A stretch of 64,000 bases of DNA from Salinispora vitiensis (GTDB lineage: Bacteria; Actinomycetota; Actinomycetes; Mycobacteriales; Micromonosporaceae), in contig NZ_KB900388.1 of assembly GCF_000378825.1 (NCBI RefSeq), positions 3,040,777-3,104,776 on the forward strand, in the 5' to 3' direction. Position numbers and translations under genes: made by a program. Of the stretch, positions 59,615 to 64,000 are shown piece after piece. The stretch's first letter is position 1. The number at the start of each line of letters is the position of its first letter. The notes beneath the pieces were generated by a model, which worked only from the letters and a program-made list of their open reading frames with translations, had not been told where the DNA came from and did no database searches.

Positions 59615-59888
59615 GGAGGCTCCGAAGGTTGAAGGGGGCGTCCCGCCTGGCGCTGACCGTGGTGGTGTCGGCGAAGGAGGTCAACGCGGCGGTCAAGCGG
59701 CAGCTGCGTCGCGGCGCGCGACGTGGGCATCGAGCCTCGTCGCCATGCTGGAAGGGCCGCGGGGCCAGTCTACTCGAACCCGCTGGCCGGGGCGTGCTGC
59801 CCGCGGCAACCGACAACGATCGTCGACAAACCCGCTGGCAGTCGGGCACCGTCACCGCCGCTTGGTCTCCACCTTCCCGGTGGGAGGG

Positions 59889-60083
59889 TCAGCCCGTCAG
59901 AGTGCCCCGGACCAGGCTGTCGCCGGAGTGGTCGGTGTTGTTGTCGTACCGCTCGGCGGAGATATCCACCACTGAGATCAGCCACACCTCGTAGTAACCC
60001 GACACATCGGGAAGATTCACCACATACAGGTGGAGTTGCCCGTCCTCGAAGACCCGGGCCGCACCGTTCACCCGGCCGGACAC
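59889..60083 (-). pseudogene. Anti-sigma-K (RskA) C-terminal domain remnant with internal deletion
   Basis: 64 codons. VNGAARVFEDGQLHLYVVNLPDVSGYYEVWLIS is the first part of the outer RskA domain; it runs at once into VVDISAERYDNNTDHSGDSLVRGTL, the last strand that carries the family's THSGDSVVRG signature. About 30 core residues between the two are missing, and so are the membrane helix and cytoplasmic sigma-binding part. No sigma-K-like gene is adjacent. It is either a remnant or a very short leftover ORF. Confidence 0.65.
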
Positions 60084-60118
60084 GGGTGAAGGCTAGCCGA
60101 GCAGTGCACCCGACCGGA

Positions 60119-60691
60119 TCATCGATCGGTTGTGCGTGAGGCGCTGGACCGAGCCGCATGGTCGACGACCGCGCGCAGCGCCGGATAGCGCTGCCGGAGG
60201 CGATGTTCCAGCTGGCCGTGCAGGGTGCTGCGGGCGGCCGGGCAGCCGTTGCAGGCACCGGCGAGCCGGACGGTGACCACGTCGTCCCGCACGTCCACCA
60301 GGTCGATCCGGCCACCGTGCGCGGCGGCGAACCGCCCGACCGACCCATCGAGGAGCTGCTGGGCCAGCGTACGCAGCACCGCGTCACCGGCCCGCGCACC
60401 GGAATCGGGTACGACGTGCCAGCCGTCGGGTTCCCCGAGGGCGGCGTGCAGCGCGCCGCGTACCCGGGGCCCCTGGTCCCGCCAGCTGCGCCGCGGGCCG
60501 AGGCGGGTGACCACGGCGGCGGGTTCCAGCCGAAGCTCGGCGAGGGTCCCGTCGGCGAGCAGCCCCGCCAGCGGTGGCGGGGCCGCGGCCACGACGCCGA
60601 CCGGGTCGAGCAGGTCGGCGGGGATGACCCAGCGCAGCAGATCCGGTTCGTCGGCGCAGCGCTGCGGGTGCAGGGGAACCATCCGAGTCAC
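60119..60691 (-). CDS. NifU-like Fe-S cluster scaffold domain protein, third gene of the feo operon
   Basis: 190 residues. The C-terminal half holds a NifU-type domain with GACNGCPAARSTLHGQLEHRLRQRYP (CxxC cluster ligands) and VDVRDDVVTVRLAGA; the N-terminal half (about 1-90) is unknown, with LLDPVGVVAAAPPPLAGLLADG. NifU-like domains bind [4Fe-4S] or [2Fe-2S] clusters and pass them on. The GTG at 60691 overlaps the feoB stop (GTGA); an ATG at 60682 is an alternative. It may take the iron that FeoB brings in, or take the place of FeoC. Confidence 0.82.
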   Translation of the reverse strand: MTRMVPLHPQRCADEPDLLRWVIPADLLDPVGVVAAAPPPLAGLLADGTLAELRLEPAAVVTRLGPRRSWRDQGPRVRGALHAALGEPDGWHVVPDSGARAGDAVLRTLAQQLLDGSVGRFAAAHGGRIDLVDVRDDVVTVRLAGACNGCPAARSTLHGQLEHRLRQRYPALRAVVDHAARSSASRTTDR

Positions 60692-62631
60692 CCCACGAAG
60701 AAGGAGGTGACGGTCCGGGCAAGGTAGGCCATCAGCCAGGCCGCCACGGTGAGGTAGCCGAAGGCCACCAGCGGCCACCGCCAGGTGCCGGTCTCCCGCC
60801 GGATGACCCCGACGGTCGCCATACATTGGAGGGCGAAGGCGAAGTACACCAGCAGCGCGGCGATCGTCGGCGCGGTGAAGATCGGCTGCCCGGCACGCGG
60901 GCCGTCCGAGTAGGTCATGGCACGTAGCGCGTCGCCCGGGTCTTCGGGGTCCTCGGCCGCCGCCACCTGGCCGAGGGTGGCGACGAACGTCTCCCGGGCC
61001 GACTGGGCGGACAGCACGCCGACATTGATCCGCCAGTCGAAACCCAGGGGGTCGAAGACCGGGGCCACCAGCCGGCCGGCTTCGGCGGCGTAGCTGTGGT
61101 CGACGACGTAGGCCGAGACCGCGGCCGAATCAGCGGTGTCGACGCCCGCCGCCTGCATCTGCTCGGTCGAGTGCAGCGGCAGGTTCAGCAGCAGCCACAG
61201 CACCATCGTGGTGGCCACGATGATGGTCGAGCACTTGCGGAGAAACGAACTCGCCGCGCCCCACACCGCCAGCAGAACCGCCCGGGGCGAGGGCAGCCGG
61301 TACGGCGGCATCTCGAGATAGAACGGCGTCGGTTGGCCACGACGGTCACCGAACTTCTTGAACGTCCACGCGGCCAGCATCGCCGCGACCGCACCGAGCA
61401 GGTACAGCCCGAACATGACCAGACCCTGCAGACCGAACGGACCGAACGTGGCGGCGGGGTCGACCAGCAGCCCGATCAGGACCACGTAGACGGGAAGCCG
61501 CGCGGCGCAGGTCATCAGCGGCGCCGCCATCATCGTGGCGATCCGGTCCCGGGCCGAGGGCAGGGTGCGGGTGGCCATGATGCCGGGGATCGCGCAGGCG
61601 AACGAGGACAGCAGCGCCACGAAGGCACGTCCCTCCAGCCCGACGCGGCCCATCACCCGGTCCATCAGGAACGCCGCGCGGGACATGTAGCCGACCCCCT
61701 CGAGGAGGGAGATCAGCAGAAACAGCAGCATGATCTGGGGCAGGAAGACCAGGACGCCGCCGACTCCACCGATCAGGGCGTCCCCAAGCAGGCCTGACAG
61801 CCACGGATTGGTGACGTGCACCGACACCCAGCCCGACAGTACGCCGAAGAACGCCTCGACCCCTTCCTGAAGCGGAGCGGCCAGGGTGAAGACCGTCTGG
61901 AAGAACAGCACCATCACGGCGAAGAAGACCACGGTGCCCAAGATCGGGTGCAGCAGCACCGCGTCGAGTCGTCGGGTGCGGCCGTGCGGTTGGGCCGCCC
62001 GGTACCCGGCGTACGACAGGACGGACTCCACCCAGGCGTCCCGCTCACCCGGGTCCACGGGTGGTGGTATCACCGGCGTCGGCCAGTCTCTCCAGTCGAG
62101 CAGCTGTTCCCGCAGCTGCGCGATGCCGTGACCGCGGTGGCCGACCACCGCGACCACCGGCACTCCCAGGGCCTGGCTCAGCGCGTCGACATCCACCGCG
62201 CCCTGGCGGCGGAGCAACTCGTCGGTGAAGGTCAGCACCACGCAGCTGGGAAGACCCCGGGCCAGCACCTGCGCGACGAATCCCAACGAGCGCCGCAGGG
62301 TCGTCGCGTCAACCACGATCAGCAACACATCGGGCGCCCGCATGCCGTTGCCGTCCAGGACATCGACCAGAACCTGCTCGTCCAGACTGACCGGGTCCAG
62401 CCCGTACGAGCCGGGGAGATCCTCGACGGCGAGCTTACGGTCGCCGACCCGGCAGGTCCCGGCGAAGCGGGACACGGTCACCCCGGGATAGTTTCCGGTC
62501 TTGGCGTTCAAGCCGGTGAGGGCGTTGAAGACGCTGGTCTTGCCCGCGTTGGGGGCACCGACCAGGGCCACCTGCGGCAGCTGGGTCAGCGGGGCCGCGG
62601 GCTGACCGCTCTCGTGGCAGGAGCTGCTCAC
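60688..62631 (-). CDS. feoB: Ferrous iron transporter FeoB
   Basis: 647 residues. A cytoplasmic G domain (about 18-180) with G1 GAPNAGKT, G2 GNYPGVTV, G3 DLPGSYGL and G4 FTDE (the usual NxxD is changed to TxxE in VVLTFTDELL), followed by about 8-10 membrane helices with the Gate motifs FAVMVLFFQTVF, FLPQIMLLFLL, SSFACAIPGIMATRT and SARDRIATMMAAPLMTCAARLPVY. FeoB takes up Fe2+. Its GTG overlaps feoA by 4 nt. The altered G4 is unusual and should alter guanine specificity. Confidence 0.92.
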   Translation of the reverse strand: MSSSCHESGQPAAPLTQLPQVALVGAPNAGKTSVFNALTGLNAKTGNYPGVTVSRFAGTCRVGDRKLAVEDLPGSYGLDPVSLDEQVLVDVLDGNGMRAPDVLLIVVDATTLRRSLGFVAQVLARGLPSCVVLTFTDELLRRQGAVDVDALSQALGVPVVAVVGHRGHGIAQLREQLLDWRDWPTPVIPPPVDPGERDAWVESVLSYAGYRAAQPHGRTRRLDAVLLHPILGTVVFFAVMVLFFQTVFTLAAPLQEGVEAFFGVLSGWVSVHVTNPWLSGLLGDALIGGVGGVLVFLPQIMLLFLLISLLEGVGYMSRAAFLMDRVMGRVGLEGRAFVALLSSFACAIPGIMATRTLPSARDRIATMMAAPLMTCAARLPVYVVLIGLLVDPAATFGPFGLQGLVMFGLYLLGAVAAMLAAWTFKKFGDRRGQPTPFYLEMPPYRLPSPRAVLLAVWGAASSFLRKCSTIIVATTMVLWLLLNLPLHSTEQMQAAGVDTADSAAVSAYVVDHSYAAEAGRLVAPVFDPLGFDWRINVGVLSAQSARETFVATLGQVAAAEDPEDPGDALRAMTYSDGPRAGQPIFTAPTIAALLVYFAFALQCMATVGVIRRETGTWRWPLVAFGYLTVAAWLMAYLARTVTSFFVG

Positions 62632-62960
62632 CCGTCCACCTCGACCACGTTCACGCAGGACGCCTGCGCCCGGCGGAGGCAGATCTCGTAATCCTTCACC
62701 AGGTAGATCAGGGGGTCGCGCAGCGGTGCCCGGCGCAGCATCCGGACCTCCGTGCCCGGCGTGAAACCGAGGTCGGCCAGACGCCGCGCGACAGCCGGGG
62801 AATCGGGCACCGAGACGCTCACCACCTGCGCGGTGGCGCTCGGCGTCAGGTCGGCCAGCGTCCTTTCGCCGCGCCGGGCCTCAGCCGGGGGCCGACCGTC
62901 GGGCCGGGCCTCAGCCCCGGGCCGACCGTCGGTCCCCTGTTCGAACGTCCTGCTCGTCAT
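62628..62960 (-). CDS. feoA: FeoA-like protein
   Basis: 110 residues. The C-terminal 75 residues have the FeoA SH3-like fold (LADLTPSATAQVVSVS, ADLGFTPGTEVRMLRRAPLRDPLIYLV, ICLRRAQASCVNVVEV). The first 35 residues are a charged, repeated extension (RPGAEARPDGRPPAEARRG) from a 30-nt tandem duplication, so the true start may be lower, although the ATG at 62960 has a G-run upstream. FeoA binds FeoB's G domain and modulates it. Confidence 0.9.
   Translation of the reverse strand: MTSRTFEQGTDGRPGAEARPDGRPPAEARRGERTLADLTPSATAQVVSVSVPDSPAVARRLADLGFTPGTEVRMLRRAPLRDPLIYLVKDYEICLRRAQASCVNVVEVDG
62873..62932 (-). repeat. 30-nt tandem duplication in the feoA 5' end
   Basis: Two copies of a 30-nt unit (62873-62902 and 62903-62932) differ at two positions and encode the repeated PGAEARPDGR / PPAEARRGE segments. 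Confidence 0.75.
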
Positions 62961-62989
62961 GCACGCCCCCAGCCAGACTCACCTTGAGA

Positions 62990-63008
62990 TTAGGTAAGGC
63001 TAACCTCA
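62990..63008 (-). promoter_or_regulatory. DtxR/IdeR-type iron box upstream of feoA
   Basis: TTAGGTAAGGCTAACCTCA matches the IdeR/DtxR consensus (TTAGGTTAGGCTAACCTAA) at all but two positions. It lies 30 nt upstream of the feoA start, over the expected promoter, so the iron operon should be repressed when iron is ample. Confidence 0.85.
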
Positions 63009-63672
63009 GGAAAACTCGCTGGAGCGTGACCTTCGGCCCCTCTTCTCGGGACAGTTGCGGGCCAGCACGGCGCGCCTAGCACGCCGGGCTAGCGCCAGGC
63101 GGCGCCCCAGGCAGCCTGGTCGGCGGAGGGCAGCAAGAGCCGCGCCCGTGGCGTTGTACGCGGGTTCGCTTCGCCGACAAGGGCTGTGCGATGCCGACAA
63201 GGGCTGTGCGATCAGGGACGCGCGGCCCCGGGCGGGTCAGGGTCGAGGCTACCGGCTCGGCTGCCGAGATCAGGCGCCTGGGAGCCACTCGCATTGAACG
63301 CCATAGCTGCTCGTCTGAGCTCGATAGAACGTGCCGTCCGAGACGCCCCGACGTGCCTGGGCGGCCGGGACAGGGCAAAGCGGGGCCTATCAGCATCTGG
63401 GCGATGGTCAACCCTGATTCACATGCCGGATAAAAGCCCCTTGGCAGGGCATCGGCTGGTTTGGGATGACCGTGAGCTGTGGCGTCCAATTCCGACCAGA
63501 CTCCGCGTTTGGGTAGCCGTCCCAGCAGCACAAATCCAGGACTCTGAATCGAGTCGGGCGAGGTCTGGCTTCAGAAACAGGCTGTCCGTCTCTCCAGCGG
63601 ACCAGCCGATGGAGAGACGGACAACGCTCAGCCGTGGTGCAGCCACCGCGGCCACTGCCGTCCTCATTCCCG
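63009..63672. other. 664-nt intergenic region between the feo operon and the Ala-rich gene
   Basis: No gene is supported. It contains two exact 20-nt tandem copies (63173-63192 and 63193-63212) and a 14-nt-arm hairpin (63583-63623). The many ORFs on both strands lack motifs. Confidence 0.5.
63583..63623 (-). terminator. Hairpin terminator of the Ala-rich gene
   Basis: TGTCCGTCTCTCCA (63583-63596) and TGGAGAGACGGACA (63610-63623) pair exactly around 13 nt. It lies 50 nt after the stop of the minus-strand gene at 63673. Confidence 0.75.
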
Positions 63673-63966
63673 TCAGGCAGGCCGCCTCACCGCACTGGCA
63701 GCACTGGCAGCGCTGGCAGCACCGGCAGCGGCAGCGCTGGCAGCACCGGCAGCGGCAGCACCGGCAGCACCGGCAGCGGCAGTACCGGCAACACCGGCAG
63801 CGGCAGCCGCCTGCGACTGCTCCGCTGCGGCCTCCAATTCGGCGGCGAGCTGCGCGTCGGCCTCCTCACGGGCGTCCCGCTCAGAGGACCGCTCGGCTAG
63901 GACGCGCTCGAGCGCCGTATCCATTACGCCCGCCATGCCCTTATCCGGAGTAGTCTTATCAGCCAT
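63673..63966 (-). CDS. Ala/Gly-rich repeat protein
   Basis: 97 residues. The N-terminal half (MADKTTPDKGMAGVMDTALERVLAERSSERDAREE onward) is charged and helical; the second half (53-91) is a chain of Ala-Gly-Ala-Ser units (GTAAAGAAGAAAAGAASAAAAG). The ATG at 63966 has TAGCCT 6 nt upstream and no ribosome site, so it may be leaderless. No family was recognised. A hairpin follows the stop, which supports a real gene. Confidence 0.55.
   Translation of the reverse strand: MADKTTPDKGMAGVMDTALERVLAERSSERDAREEADAQLAAELEAAAEQSQAAAAAGVAGTAAAGAAGAAAAGAASAAAAGAASAASAASAVRRPA
63694..63810 (-). repeat. GC-rich tandem repeat coding for AAAG/AAS units
   Basis: Imperfect 9- and 15-nt units of the type GGCAGCACC/GGCAGCGG, each adding Ala-Ala-Gly or Ala-Ala-Ser. 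Likely variable by slippage. Confidence 0.75.
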
Positions 63967-64000
63967 CGTGGGAGGCTACCCCAAATGTGAGCAATTGTCA

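Noticed and set aside
59615..59888. Minus-strand ORF upstream of the DEAD-box helicase
   Set aside because: No motif; it runs through in another frame. The stretch may be a long helicase leader instead.

Overview
The window is high-GC actinobacterial DNA: G/C-ended codons, frequent GTG/TTG starts, many 1-4 nt start/stop overlaps, SigE-type and ECF sigma factors, a SARP regulator, an Rv2466c-type nitroreductase and an LCP protein. Gene content is most like Micromonosporaceae (Micromonospora/Salinispora), but that is an inference; no rRNA, tRNA, CRISPR array, transposase or integrase was seen.

Layout. 1-7.3 kb: a partial AfsR/SARP regulator, a DUF4386 membrane protein, a thiamine-binding protein, a VapC remnant, an Rv2466c-like protein, an ABC exporter whose ATPase is deleted internally, and an MFS pump. 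7.6-12.2 kb: an operon of ECF sigma factor, zinc-finger membrane anti-sigma, ABC ATPase and two membrane proteins. 12.4-16.3 kb: a second ABC pair and an MFS protein. 16.4-19.5 kb: a SigE-like factor with a membrane beta-propeller partner, a GPP34 protein with a leaderless promoter, and an ArsR-like regulator coupled to a coiled-coil membrane protein. 19.8-23.6 kb: a DUF4097 lipoprotein, two small-molecule phosphotransferases and several gene fragments. 23.7-31.1 kb: an ABC exporter/two-component operon, a DHA2 efflux pump, and a divergent second two-component system. 31.2-44.1 kb: a TetR/aldo-keto reductase/FMN reductase locus with a clear palindromic operator, methyltransferase, esterases, a fructosamine-kinase-like protein, VOC proteins, thioesterase, RsgA, and a COG0523 protein behind a Zur-like box. 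44.2-47.1 kb: GNAT, methyltransferase, HTH regulator. 47.4-58.0 kb: an exopolysaccharide or wall-glycan locus (initiating phosphoglycosyl transferase, LCP transferase, beta-helix protein, Wzx-like, Wzy-like, three GT4 glycosyltransferases, and a QYGP-repeat membrane protein). 58.2-64 kb: a DEAD-box helicase, an anti-sigma-K remnant, a feoA-feoB-NifU-like iron operon behind a DtxR/IdeR box, and an Ala-rich repeat protein.

The most notable points are the compact glycan locus led by a low-complexity QYGP membrane protein, the feoAB operon whose third gene is a NifU-like Fe-S protein, a COG0523 metallochaperone-like protein without a P-loop but with a Zur-like box, a nitroreductase homologue that lost its second active-site cysteine, and at least six gene remnants in which only conserved ends or cores survive. 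No complete, wholly new defence or mobile system was recognised.
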